From Streptomyces ochraceiscleroticus (lineage in GTDB: Bacteria > Actinomycetota > Actinomycetes > Streptomycetales > Streptomycetaceae), in the NCBI RefSeq assembly GCF_000720485.1, contig NZ_JOAX01000028.1, positions 1-64,000 of the forward strand: a DNA stretch of 64,000 bases, written 5' to 3'. The notes below the pieces were generated by a model. It was not told where the DNA came from and made no database searches. It worked only from the letters and a program-made list of their open reading frames with translations. Below, piece after piece: positions 52,981 through 61,766 of the stretch (positions within the stretch are counted from its first letter, which is position 1; each line of letters starts with the position of its first letter). A program made the translations under genes and the position numbers.

Positions 52981-53802
52981 CTACGAGTGAGCCGTCTGGG
53001 AGTGCTTGCTGGAGGACGACTGGGGCTCGCACGTGGTGCGTTTGCGCAGGTGTGGGCGGGAGGGTGTTGCGCGTGGGGCATCCACGGGATCGGCAGCGGC
53101 GGTGAGCAGGCCGCTGACACGGTCGGCGAAGTCGGGCCCAGGGGTGGGGAGTTCCATATCGGGCTGGTGAAGGTAGCCGGTGGCGACTGCGGTCGGGATG
53201 TAGTCCATGAGTTCAGTGACGGCGATGGAGCGAGTGCGGGTCGTGTGCTTTCCCAGGTTGCGCAGGAGGTGCAGGACCGTGGTGGTGGAAGCGTTGGCGA
53301 TCTGGAGGGCGGGCGGCGGGCAGGGAACAGAGGACGTGCTCGGGTGCTCTTGCGCTAAGGGCTCTTCAGAGGGGGCGGGTGCGTCGTCGGCCTGGTGGAG
53401 CCACCAGTGAGCCGCGTCGTCTTCTCCCAGGGCCAGGTGGTGGAGGTAGAGGCAGTAGGCAGCAGCGGTCTGTCCGGCGCCGGCGGCGTACTGCCACCAA
53501 AAGCGAGCGCCGTCGTCGGTATCGGTCAGCTGCAGGACGCAGGCCAGGACGAGCGCGCTGCGCGGGCCGGGGACCTGATCGGTGACGAAGTCTGCGACCG
53601 CCCTGGTGGGGGTGTGGGTGACGAGGGTTTCGCACAGGGCGCGCAGGTCCTCGGCTGCTGTGCTGGAGGCAGGGGCCGGCTCGGGCGCCCGGTCGGCGCA
53701 GTTGTCGCCGGGAGGAAGGGTGGCGGGCGGCACGAAATCGCGTGGCATGGTGCGTTCGCGCACCAGCAGGGTCCTGGAGAGGAGTTCTTCGATGCGGGTC
53801 AT
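52981..53802 (-). CDS. hypothetical protein in the XRE/sigma-like operon
   Basis: A 273-aa protein whose ATG 53802 shares ATGA with the preceding regulator stop. It begins [20 protein letters not shown]. The middle ([40 protein letters not shown]) looks like TPR-type helices with bound-water-like aromatic residues. The C-terminus is low-complexity and basic. Strict coupling to a sigma-like protein suggests it modulates that regulator, for example as a partner or anti-sigma-like factor. Confidence 0.7.
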   Translation of the reverse strand: MTRIEELLSRTLLVRERTMPRDFVPPATLPPGDNCADRAPEPAPASSTAAEDLRALCETLVTHTPTRAVADFVTDQVPGPRSALVLACVLQLTDTDDGARFWWQYAAGAGQTAAAYCLYLHHLALGEDDAAHWWLHQADDAPAPSEEPLAQEHPSTSSVPCPPPALQIANASTTTVLHLLRNLGKHTTRTRSIAVTELMDYIPTAVATGYLHQPDMELPTPGPDFADRVSGLLTAAADPVDAPRATPSRPHLRKRTTCEPQSSSSKHSQTAHS

Positions 53803-54704
53803 GGGGTGTTCCCTTCGGTCTCGGACGGCGGGCAGAGGACGCTCTCCAGGAAGCGGACGGCGTGACGCTCATCGGACTGCACCGCAACCAGCGGGGCCCC
53901 GAGGAGAGCGGAGGCTTCCTCGAGGGTGAACCCGCACAGGCGACGTAGCACCATGACGTCGAGCCGGTGGTCGGGCAGACGGCTCATCGCCTTGAAAACC
54001 TCCAGGCTCTCTGTCAGCTGGTTCATGTGGTCGGTCACGGTGGTCTGGGACTGCAGAGCGACGGTGTCGAAGGCGGCGCGGGCCAGATCGGGGCGGCCGT
54101 CCAGGTGGGGCGATTTGGCCATGACCGCGGCGCGCAGGACCTGCCAGGCGAAACGCCGAGTGTCAGGGCTGGTAAGTGCATCGTTTTTCCAGCGCAGCCA
54201 GAGGATGTCGAAGGTGTCGGACACGGCGGCGTCGCGCTGGTCATCAGCAAGGAATACCTGGGCGTAGCGGCGGTAGTCCTCCTCCACCGTCTGGCGGAAG
54301 GCGCAGTGGTCCATGGGCGGGGCCTCGGGGGTGCGGGTCAGGGTGATCTTTTCGCTGCATCCCTCGACCCACCCGCGGGTCTTGTGGGCCTCCCGCGCTG
54401 CTCGTCGCCACAGTTGGTAGAGCGGCCAGTTGGGCATCTTCAGCTCGGTGGCCAGGCTGTGCACGATCTCCCAGCGCGGGTACAGCCCGACCCCGCGTAA
54501 CAGCTCGGAGAGTTTCGATTTGGCGAACCGGGTGCGCTCGCTCAGCTCGTTCAGCGTGAGTCCGCTGCTGAGGTAGATGGTGCGGACGGGTTCCAGCCAG
54601 ACGCGGTGAGCACTGCCGACGTTCTCCGCGATCGGCCCGAGCTTGCGCCCGGGTCGTTGGGGCGCCGGTCGGGCGGGCTGGGCCGGCGGTTCGGGAAGCG
54701 TCAT
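53799..54704 (-). CDS. regulator fusing an XRE helix-turn-helix with ECF-sigma-like regions
   Basis: A 301-aa protein. TIYLSSGLTLNELSERTRFA with KSKLSELLRG is an XRE-type HTH. EEDYRRYAQVFLADDQRDAA and FDILWLRWKNDALTSPDTRR align with sigma region 2-like sequence. SRLPDHRLDVMVLRRLCGFT and LEEASALLGAPLVAVQSDER have the pattern of sigma region 4 (L-P-x-x-R-x-x-V-x-L-R-x-x-x-G-x-T-x-E-E-A-A). ATG 54704 overlaps the stop of a small membrane protein by one base. It probably activates genes in response to a signal passed by its small partners. Confidence 0.75.
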   Translation of the reverse strand: MTLPEPPAQPARPAPQRPGRKLGPIAENVGSAHRVWLEPVRTIYLSSGLTLNELSERTRFAKSKLSELLRGVGLYPRWEIVHSLATELKMPNWPLYQLWRRAAREAHKTRGWVEGCSEKITLTRTPEAPPMDHCAFRQTVEEDYRRYAQVFLADDQRDAAVSDTFDILWLRWKNDALTSPDTRRFAWQVLRAAVMAKSPHLDGRPDLARAAFDTVALQSQTTVTDHMNQLTESLEVFKAMSRLPDHRLDVMVLRRLCGFTLEEASALLGAPLVAVQSDERHAVRFLESVLCPPSETEGNTP

Positions 54705-54919
54705 CACGGGGCGTCGTCCTCCTGCTCGGCGGCCGGCACCACCCGGCGTCCCGGCGCCGGTGCGCGCACGGCCCGGATGATCTGCTGTGCGGTGACTCCG
54801 AGAACCGGTGCCAGCACGACGGTGGCGGCGACCTGGCCGTAGGCCACCATCGCCGCGCCCCAGGCGAAGACCGAGACGATGGCGGCCACTGTGATGATCA
54901 CTATTTGCTTGCTGCTCAT
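54704..54919 (-). CDS. small membrane protein, first gene of the XRE/sigma-like operon
   Basis: A 71-aa protein from ATG 54919 (GGAAGG ahead). VIITVAAIVSVFAWGAAMVA and VAATVVLAPVLGVTAQQII are two helices; the tail is basic and acidic. TGATG joins it to the regulator. It may tether or silence the regulator at the membrane. Confidence 0.6.
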   Translation of the reverse strand: MSSKQIVIITVAAIVSVFAWGAAMVAYGQVAATVVLAPVLGVTAQQIIRAVRAPAPGRRVVPAAEQEDDAP

Positions 54920-55504
54920 TGGACCTTCCGTCCTGTCGACCATGCACACGGCAGCCCATGGGAGACTGCCGACGTCCCGGGCGGGCGGGTGCCGAACCGC
55001 CGATGCACGGGAGGTGCATCAGCATGCATGGGCGGGGAGTTGCTACGCCACGTGATCATGGATTCACGGAACAATCACGGTCACGGAACGCACTTGGGCC
55101 GCCCTGCGGTGACCGATTCCGGGCACGTCGGCGCGCCCTTGGGGGAAAGTTCCCACTTCTCCTTGCAATCGCACCGCGACCCCACGTCAAATGGGCGGTG
55201 GATGTCCTTGGTGTCGACCATGCCATCCGGCCCGCCCCGTGCCGAAGAACCTCAAGGGGCGAGCATCACCGCTCTCGCCTGGCCGCTCCTAGAGGCCAGG
55301 CGAGAGCGGAACGTCCCGCAGGACAGCAGGACAGCAGGGCCGTAGCCGGGACCACTGACAACGCTCACGCCACTCGCCGCACACACAAAGCGGCCGCGGG
55401 CCCCTCCCGCCGTGCGCGGCACCTCGCATCCCGCCGGGTCACGCAGGCGCCCGGCGCGGGCCGCCCCGTTCCAGGAAGTGGGACGTGGAGAGCTGAGCGA
55501 GGAC
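54920..55504. other. intergenic region with a hairpin
   Basis: No gene. CCGCTCTCGCCTGGCC (55269-55284) and its complement at 55294-55309 form a perfect 16-bp stem with a 9-nt loop, probably the terminator of the leftward lipoprotein gene ending at 55505. The part near 54920-55080 should carry the regulator-operon promoter. Confidence 0.5.
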
Positions 55505-56074
55505 TCAGCCGCGGCTTTCCAGATTGCCGAGAACCTTCTCGGCAGCCTCAACAACCTGCGCGTTCAGTTCCTTCTCGGTCACCACGTGGCCCGGTGAGTA
55601 CCGCTCCACGTACAGGAAACGGCCCTGGCCGATGTCCACGGTCACACCGGCACTCCACTCCTCGCCATACATGACCTGCCGCGCGGCCATCCTCCCCTTC
55701 ACCGTGACCGGGACGGCCTTGGTCGGCATCGGATCCGTCCCGTCGACGTTCCCCAGCAAGGCCTTCTCGTTCTCGAACAGCGCCACAACGTAGCCAGCCG
55801 CGTTCTCCTCGTCGGGAGTCATGGAGAAGTAGCAGCTGACCTCGCCCTTGCCGGACATCGGCTCGGCCTCCCACACACCGAGATCGTCCTGCTGCTTCTG
55901 CGTCAACGCGCGCTCGCAGACGGAGCCCTCATCCATGTCTTCGATGCGCAGCGGCGCGAGAGATGCCGAATGACCGCTGCTGGTCTTTGCCGGCGGCTTG
56001 CCGGAGGTGCCGCACCCTGTCACGCTCACGGCCGTGAGCAGCAGTGCTGGCCAGATGTAAAACGGTCGGCGCAT
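55505..56074 (-). CDS. lipoprotein, DUF3558-like
   Basis: A 189-aa secreted protein. MRRPFYIWPALLLTAVSVTG with C at 21 is a lipoprotein signal with lipobox VTGC. The mature part (SVCERALTQKQQDDLGVWEA, CYFSMTPDEENAAGYVVALF, EEWSAGVTVDIGQGRFLYVE) has the spacing of DUF3558-type lipoproteins of actinomycetes, with two conserved Cys likely in a disulfide. ATG 56074 follows GGGGGGAT. Cell-surface role unknown. Confidence 0.75.
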   Translation of the reverse strand: MRRPFYIWPALLLTAVSVTGCGTSGKPPAKTSSGHSASLAPLRIEDMDEGSVCERALTQKQQDDLGVWEAEPMSGKGEVSCYFSMTPDEENAAGYVVALFENEKALLGNVDGTDPMPTKAVPVTVKGRMAARQVMYGEEWSAGVTVDIGQGRFLYVERYSPGHVVTEKELNAQVVEAAEKVLGNLESRG

Positions 56075-56649
56075 GACATCCCCCCTGTCGGTGCACAGCA
56101 CCGTGCCTGAAGTGGCGTGGGGGGAGCGATCATCGTAACCGGCAGATGGCGCCAGCACCCAATGGCTCGCACCCCGCCCCGCTACCGGAGGCGCGTGTTC
56201 CTGAGCCCCGCGCTTGTACCAAGTGATCCGCCGCAACGGCGCTGGCCCGGGTGGCCGGCAGGTCCCGTTCCCCCTGACAAGGGTCTGGCATATTTCCTCC
56301 GCCCTTCTAAGACGTCAGGGCGCGTCGCTGCCTTCAATTCTTCGACCATGGACCGCCCAGCGATAGTGAGACCGCCTGGGCTGGTGCCCCTGCTTCTCCC
56401 CGGCAGGGCCGGACGCGAGCGGGGCTACGGCCGTCGCGGTGGGCGGTGCCCGGCGCTTCGCGGACGGGTGCCTTTGCCCGCCCAGGTACCGGGCGTGGCG
56501 TGCGCTGGGGCGCCCGATATCGGTCCGCTGCGGGAATGTGCAGGGCGTGCGGCGCCACGGGTGTGGCGTCGCTGACACTTTTGCATGGAGCCGGTCTCGG
56601 CCCGGGCGGGGCCTATAGAAGGGGGGTTGCCGAGAGCGGAGGGAGCGCA
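56075..56649. other. intergenic region between divergent genes
   Basis: No gene is supported on either strand. It holds the promoters of the lipoprotein (leftward) and the coiled-coil membrane protein (rightward). Confidence 0.35.
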
Positions 56650-57435
56650 ATGGAAGACGCGGTGCGCATAGTCGTGTTACTTGTGGTGGTGGGCATCATC
56701 TGGGGGCTTCGGAGGATGTACTTGTTCCCCAGGGGGTGGGCCTTTGCCTTCAGCCGGCAGTACGCGGACAACCGGGAGGACCTGGCGCAGGCCCGCTGGA
56801 GGGTGCGGGAGTTGGAACGGCAGGGAGAGCGGCAGGTCTCCTCGGCGCGGAGCGAGCTCGCCGCCCACCGGGCCCGTTACGACAAGAAGATCGATGCGCT
56901 GGAGCATCGGATCGCCGCTCTGCGCAACCCGGGGACGGGCGAACGGCTGGCTCGCCTCGGGGATGTGACCTTGTTCGAGCATCTCCTCACGGTGGAGGAC
57001 GAGGCCGGGACGCATTCGATTCCGCTGGCCGGCCTCGCGGTTCGCTTCGATACCGGCCAGCGCAACCACTCGATCTACCTCACCCGAGCCAACGGGCAGC
57101 TGGTCCGGGCCAAGTACCCGCACCACCCCCCGGCGGCGGACGAGCATGAGCAGCGCTTCGACGAGGACCAGGTGCGCGACTTCGCCGTCGATATCGAGAA
57201 CGCGGTCGCCAGGGAGAACTCCTTCCGTGCCCGTATCCCGCAGCAGTTGACGCAGGCGCAGGAGGATCTCGCGCGGGCCCGGAAGGACACGGCCGCGCAG
57301 GACGAGGCCAGCGAGCACTTGTCCCAGGTCGAGTCCCGGCATCGCGATGATCCACGGCGTAAGGAGGCGCACGTCGCGCTGGAGAACGCGCGGGAACGCT
57401 GGAAGGACCTCACCGGGCACTTCCCCCCGCAGTAG
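56650..57435 (+). CDS. membrane-anchored coiled-coil protein
   Basis: A 261-aa protein from ATG 56650, GGAGGGAG ahead. One N-terminal helix (IVVLLVVVGIIWGLRRMYLF), a coiled coil (QARWRVRELERQGERQVSSA and onward), a globular middle (LARLGDVTLFEHLLTVEDEA, NHSIYLTRANGQLVRAKYPH), then a second coiled coil (QLTQAQEDLARARKDTAAQD). A broken copy of the second half lies at 60064-60440. Function unknown. Confidence 0.75.
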   Translation: MEDAVRIVVLLVVVGIIWGLRRMYLFPRGWAFAFSRQYADNREDLAQARWRVRELERQGERQVSSARSELAAHRARYDKKIDALEHRIAALRNPGTGERLARLGDVTLFEHLLTVEDEAGTHSIPLAGLAVRFDTGQRNHSIYLTRANGQLVRAKYPHHPPAADEHEQRFDEDQVRDFAVDIENAVARENSFRARIPQQLTQAQEDLARARKDTAAQDEASEHLSQVESRHRDDPRRKEAHVALENARERWKDLTGHFPPQ

Positions 57436-57534
57436 CCCGGGCTTGACCAGACCGGTGGTTGCCGTCCGACTGCCAGCTGAATCGGCCGCTGTGCCAGTCC
57501 GGGTCAGCGGGTGGGTCTGTGAGCAGCACAATCG

Positions 57535-57735
57535 CTACGCCACACGTCGCTGGTGGTGTGCGCAGGGTCGGCATCCTGCCCTCCCTTGGTCCGTGAGGCG
57601 GATCCGGCTGAGGCTCCCGCACTTGAGGCACCTCGCCGCCCAGGGAGTGCTCGCTCCGGGGTAGCTGTCCAGGGGCACCAGGCCGGCCTGGAGGGCGCTG
57701 AGCTTCGCCGTCGCCGGGGTGACCCGAACCAGCAC
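57535..57735 (-). CDS. small zinc-ribbon protein or fragment
   Basis: A 66-aa frame from GTG 57735. ALQAGLVPLDSYPGASTPWA, then CLKCGSLSRIRLTDQGRAGC and RPCAHHQ follow a repeat known from Streptomyces proteins (leading G-L-x-P-L-x-x-Y-P-G, then two CxxC pairs). Alone it may be a remnant of a multi-repeat protein. It is 8 nt downstream of the HTH gene on the same strand. Confidence 0.5.
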   Translation of the reverse strand: MLVRVTPATAKLSALQAGLVPLDSYPGASTPWAARCLKCGSLSRIRLTDQGRAGCRPCAHHQRRVA

Positions 57736-57743
57736 GACATCGG

Positions 57744-58209
57744 CTAGCTAGCCTCCAAGCGTCCCTCACGAGCCGACGACGTCTTGTACGTCCAAGATTG
57801 CTTCCCGACGACAACTCGTACGTCTGTGATCTCAGGATGACCTGGCCAATCGGAGATGCGTGGTCCGCGATCGAGCTCACGATGTCGCCATGCACGCAAC
57901 CAGGCCCGTGTCCACTGTGCGTACTCCGTGGACGGTACCTCGCAGACTTTGAGGAAGGCGGCCAGTTGCAGCCTGGAGAGCATGGTCTGACCGTGCACCA
58001 TCCGCAGTAGCGTGGTGTGCGGCAGTTCTCCATGGCCGCCGGCTCGACGCTCCATCTCATCGGCGGGCATCGCCCCGGCCCTGTAGTAGAGGTGCTGCAG
58101 AGCCGTGACCATGTCCGCAGGTTCACGGACCAGGTCCGGCCTCCAGTTCCTCCACTCGCTGCCGAGCGGCGGCCTCCCGTGCCTGAAGCTCCTCCGGCAA
58201 CGACACCAT
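57744..58209 (-). pseudogene. helix-turn-helix protein, frameshifted near the start
   Basis: ATG 58209 with an excellent ribosome site (GGAGGTGGGG) opens MVSLPEELQAREAAARQRVE, ELEAGPGP and a stop. A different frame then carries LVREPADMVTALQHLYYRAG, MPADEMERRAGGHGELPHTT, LLRMVHGQTMLSRLQLAAFL, a typical Streptomyces XRE-like protein with an alpha-helical tail. One base is off around 58130. The intact start signals suggest recent damage or a sequencing error. Confidence 0.6.
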
Positions 58210-58414
58210 GGCGCCCCACCTCCACCCCGCCACGGTAGAAGTACGACGGCACCGCCCACACGTCAATCAGCGTCTTCCCAGCTCAGCTGTCCCTGGAAAG
58301 GATCCTTTGAAGGGAAGCCAGGGCTGGGGTAACGCTGGCGCCAACGCCATCCTCACCAACGACTCTTTACTGCTTCGGTGTCGGAAGTAATACCGCTCCT
58401 CCTACGCTGACATC

Positions 58415-58918
58415 ATGGATTGGCTTCCCCTTGCGAGTGCTGCTTTGGGTGGTGTGATCGGCTCAGGATCCACCTTGCTGGCAGATCGACTGCGATGGCG
58501 TCGTGAACGCGAAGAGCGTCAAAGGGATCTGGCTCGGGAGGAGGCGGATCGCCAAACAACCCTCCGCCGCGAGATCTACACACAGTATCTGGCCGCGTTG
58601 TCCAAGTTGCGAAACGGCCTGCGCGAAGTGGCCCATGCGCCGATTCTTTCTCACGATGAGCGGGTCGGCAGGATGCGGGAGATCTTCCTCTCGTCAGGAG
58701 CATATGAGCTGCGCTTTCAGGTCCAGCTCTCTGCACCCGCCGAACTGGTCGATCTTGCCGAAGCTGCCTATAAGTCGTTGAGGAGTCTCCGCACGCGAAT
58801 CGAGGACGGTGCGCTGTTCAGTGACGGGCCGTACCTCACGGCGCGTGATGCCTATCACGACGCTTTCCGAGACCTGCGTGCTGGCATGAGGGTGGACCTC
58901 GGTGTGGATTCCATCTGA
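58415..58918 (+). CDS. membrane-anchored coiled-coil hypothetical protein
   Basis: A 167-aa protein. An N-terminal helix (LPLASAALGGVIGSGSTLLA) is followed by a long basic/acidic coiled coil (WRREREERQRDLAREEADRQ) and a helical C-terminal part (VDLAEAAYKSLRSLRTRIED). Same plan as 38674-39282. It is a familiar Streptomyces type without known function. Confidence 0.7.
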   Translation: MDWLPLASAALGGVIGSGSTLLADRLRWRREREERQRDLAREEADRQTTLRREIYTQYLAALSKLRNGLREVAHAPILSHDERVGRMREIFLSSGAYELRFQVQLSAPAELVDLAEAAYKSLRSLRTRIEDGALFSDGPYLTARDAYHDAFRDLRAGMRVDLGVDSI

Positions 58919-59266
58919 TTCGGATGTGGACCACCCCTTGGAAGGATCCGCATCCAACCGAGATCGTGGCGCATGGCGTCTCGCAGTCCCCGAAGTGTCT
59001 CCCGTTTCTCCCGGAGAAGCTGCTGGTGCTCTTCCGTTTCCAGGCCCAAGCCGGCACCGAGCCGGTCCCGTAGATGCCGTTGGCGACGAAAGACGTCCGT
59101 CGCAGCCGCGACGACCGGCTGCGAATCCGTGAGCCGGACCAGTTCATGAGCGGTGTGGTTGCGGACCGCAGCCGCGCCGCAGCCAGCCTGCCGCCACTGG
59201 GGCGCTGCCCTTCGACGAGTCCAGCGGCCGTCCCGGGCAGTCAGGGCCGCGCTGAACGGACTGGCA
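58919..59266. other. gap with a possible leftward coding remnant
   Basis: One leftward frame reads LVRLTDSQPVVAAATDVFRR, then RHLRDRLGAGLGLETEEHQQ, LLREKRETLRGLRDAMRHDL between about 59150 and 58950. The composition is protein-like but there is no start and no family recognised. It may be the tail of a lost gene. Confidence 0.35.
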
Positions 59267-60055
59267 TCACGGGAAGCCGTCGGAGACATCGGCCGAGCGG
59301 CCGAACTCCCACATGCGGTCGAACTCGGCCCGATAGTGCGTGTACCACTGGCCGTCCCGTTCTGGGCGGAGCGAGAAGACTGCGTCCCCGCTGGCCGAGC
59401 TGTGCGAGTAGATATCGACGTGAATGATGCCATCGGGCTGTTCGGGATCCAGCAGGACCAGACCGAACGCGGGAACGAACGGCAGGAAGCGCACCTCCAC
59501 CTGACCCGCGCAGCCGGGTGTACCGACCAGCTCACGCAGGAGGTCGACTGACGGACGCAGCCGGTTGACGAACACCTCGGGGCGGTCAGGCAACGTACTG
59601 CGCCGGGCTGCCTCCTCCGGCGCGGAAGAGGAAGGATCAATGAGCGCGACTCGCACCATCGCTCCTGTCGTAGCGCGCCGCTGCAACTCGTCGATCAAGT
59701 CGCGCAGCGTCCGCGACAGCGTCACGCCCACGATGCTGATGTCCCGGGCATGGCGCACTTGCTCGATGAGCCCCGGCTTGTCCCGCGCGAGGAACTCCTT
59801 CGCCGAACCCCTGCCTCCGCGCAGATCCTGTACTTGTGCCGTCAGCGCGGACATCCGATGTCGGCTCCCCAATAAACTGCCCGCGACTAGCGCCAGCGTT
59901 GCCAGGGTCGCAGCAGCCAGCACCTTGCCGCTGGCCAGATCGAACGCGCCGAGTACCGCGAGGGTGAGGGACAGCAACACCGTGAGGTAGATCTCCAAGT
60001 GCTCGCCCCGATGAATGTCCTCCCATACCCGCTGCATCAGACGCATGCCAGCCAT
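59267..60055 (-). CDS. membrane protein with a PLD-like-fold C-terminal domain
   Basis: A 262-aa protein. Two N-terminal helices (YLTVLLSLTLAVLGAFDLAS; VLAAATLATLALVAGSLLGS) are followed by RHARDISIVGVTLSRTLRDL and VRVALIDPSSSAPEEAARRS. This strand-rich pattern resembles phospholipase-D-superfamily halves, but without an H-x-K-x4-D motif. The C-terminus repeats the fold (VRFLPFVPAFGLVLLDPEQP). It could sense or bind rather than cut. Start at ATG 60055 or 60046. Confidence 0.65.
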   Translation of the reverse strand: MAGMRLMQRVWEDIHRGEHLEIYLTVLLSLTLAVLGAFDLASGKVLAAATLATLALVAGSLLGSRHRMSALTAQVQDLRGGRGSAKEFLARDKPGLIEQVRHARDISIVGVTLSRTLRDLIDELQRRATTGAMVRVALIDPSSSAPEEAARRSTLPDRPEVFVNRLRPSVDLLRELVGTPGCAGQVEVRFLPFVPAFGLVLLDPEQPDGIIHVDIYSHSSASGDAVFSLRPERDGQWYTHYRAEFDRMWEFGRSADVSDGFP

Positions 60056-60063
60056 TCTTCTGA

Positions 60064-60440
60064 GGCTACGCGGGCACGGTCAACGCCCCGACGGACGGGT
60101 GCACCGGGCGAAATACCCGCACCATCCACCAGCAACGGATGGGCAGGAGCAGCGCTTTGATGAGGATCAGGTGCGCGACTTCGCCGTCCGGATCCAGAAC
60201 GCGGTCGCTGAGGAGAACATCTTTCCGTGCCCGTATCCCGCAGCAGCTGGCCCAGACACAGAAGAACTTCAAGCACGCCCGGAAAGACACGGCCGCCCAG
60301 GACAAGGCAAGCGAGCGTTTGTCCCAGGTCGGGGCCCGGCACCGCGACGATCCACGGCACAAGGAAGCGCGAGCCGCGCTGGAAGAAGCACGAGAGCGCT
60401 GGCAGGCTCTCACCGGACGCTTCCCCCCCGGAATAACCAC
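60064..60440 (+). pseudogene. partial, frameshifted copy of the coiled-coil protein at 56650
   Basis: One frame carries RAKYPHHPPATDGQEQRFDE, DQVRDFAVRIQNAVAEENI. From about 60217 another frame carries FRARIPQQLAQTQKNFKHAR to WQALTGRFPPG. Both match the second half of the 261-aa protein. One extra T at the ATCTTTCC site (around 60218-60225) breaks the frame. The N-terminal helix and first coiled coil are absent, so only about 125 residues' worth was duplicated. Confidence 0.75.
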
Positions 60441-60823
60441 CGCTCCATGCGCTAGCGACCACAGACAGTCGGCATGGCCCGGTGGTGGAACGGCCGCCGG
60501 GAAGCGGAGCCCGCTGTACCGGTGAAGTGGCTATCGCCTCCGCGTCATCGTCAGGCCGGTCGTGAGGAAGCGGTTGATTGGCTTCAGGCTGCGCGGGCAG
60601 GCGAGATACCGAAGACCTCGTCGAAGGTGTGGGCTCGGTGCGTGGCGATCAGGCCACTCGATGTGGACAAATCAGCGCAAGTGCTCACGGCCGGAGGGCT
60701 GCGCCGACCCCGCCTGGCTGCCGACAACGCCAAGGAGGCAGTCAGGTGGAGCCGACAGCCACGTCACCGAGGTGCTGCATGCCCGCGACGGCATCGCTCG
60801 GCGCCCGGGCCTGCGCGTCAAGA
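60441..60823. other. mosaic spacer with duplicated block
   Basis: No gene. It contains the 60578-60652 duplicate of the gene end at 51853-51926, on the same strand. The rest shows no recognisable coding. Confidence 0.5.
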
Positions 60824-61334
60824 TCAGCCGCCGGCGAGCTCGTACTCGATTGCCTGCCCACCGCAGCCGGCCGCCAGGGCGCGCAGTGTTTCCGCTTCGT
60901 CGCGGTCGGCGGTCAGCTCCCAGCGCAGCTTGGTGGACACCCAGTCGCCCAGGTAGGTACAGCGGGCATCGCCCGAGGGCGGCATCCACTGGGCCGGATC
61001 CTGGTCGGCCTTGGATCGATTGGTCCTGGCGGTCACGGCGACCAGGGAGCGCTCGGCACCAAGGTCGTTGGCGTATGCCTGGCGGCGCTCCTTGGTCCAC
61101 TGGGAGGCGCCGGAGTCCCAGGCTTCGGCCAGCGGGACGATGTGGTCGATGTCCAGGCCGCGAGGGTCGGTGACGGTCTGCTGGTCGTAGTAGCTGTGCC
61201 ACTCGCCCGACAAGATCTTGCAGCGGTCGCCCTTCTCCACGGGCTTGCGTGACTCGGCGATGAGCACTTCGTTGCGGGTCGAGCAGCCGTCGCGGTCCTC
61301 ATCGATCCAGTGGCGGAAGCTGGTGCGCTGGTAG
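60824..61334 (-). pseudogene. HNH nuclease (DUF1524/GmrSD-C type) with intact core but missing signal peptide
   Basis: The catalytic part is complete: YQRTSFRHWIDEDRDGCSTR, GLDIDHIVPLAEAWDSGA (first His of HNH), SKADQDPAQWMPP after LVAVTARTN (Asn, His/Lys side), and CGGQAIEYELAGG at the end. Similarity to the signal-bearing copy (45815-46286) stops exactly at the YQR segment (61334). Upstream, an unrelated frame open to 61441 (MFGSNSGRPGVLVVPRSPDF) replaces the export signal. It may therefore be expressed as a cytoplasmic protein from a fused start, or be silent. Confidence 0.75.
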
Positions 61335-61441
61335 GAAACCACTCGCGCGAAGGATCCGACCATGTATCGCGCGCAGTTTCGAAAGTCGGGTGACCGTGGG
61401 ACCACAAGCACGCCAGGTCTGCCTGAGTTCGAGCCGAACAA

Positions 61442-61647
61442 TCCGTGCCCGACTCACCGTAGACGGTAAAGAAGCCGCAGTGCGGGCGAGCACCCAGTCC
61501 AGTGGCACCGAAGCTCCCCCACGTTCTCACCTGCATATACGCTCGAAACGCTGTGATCTATGGCGGAGGCGGGACTTCGGAGCAGGCGCCGCTCCTCCCT
61601 CAAAGGTCGGCGTCCTCTGCGGAAGCTGTGAAGGCCGCCCTCACCCT
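61442..61647. other. intergenic region
   Basis: No gene recognised between the HNH copy and the small hydrophobic peptide gene. Confidence 0.35.
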
Positions 61648-61740
61648 TCACCACGCGGCAGCGTGAGGTCGAAAAACGCTCACTGCCAACAGCAGGAGAC
61701 CCGCGAACACGATCAGCCAGGCGATGAGAATTCCATCCAT
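61648..61740 (-). CDS. 30-aa hydrophobic peptide downstream of phospholipase D
   Basis: The frame MDGILIAWLIVFAGLLLLAV, SVFRPHAAAW is one transmembrane helix with a short basic tail. GGAAGGGAACACTCC precedes ATG 61740 with good spacing. It begins 26 nt after the phospholipase D stop on the same strand, so it is probably co-transcribed. In size and layout it resembles KdpF-like or type-I-toxin-like peptides; which, if either, is unknown. Confidence 0.6.
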   Translation of the reverse strand: MDGILIAWLIVFAGLLLLAVSVFRPHAAAW

Positions 61741-61766
61741 GATGGAGTGTTCCCTTCCGGGCGCGA

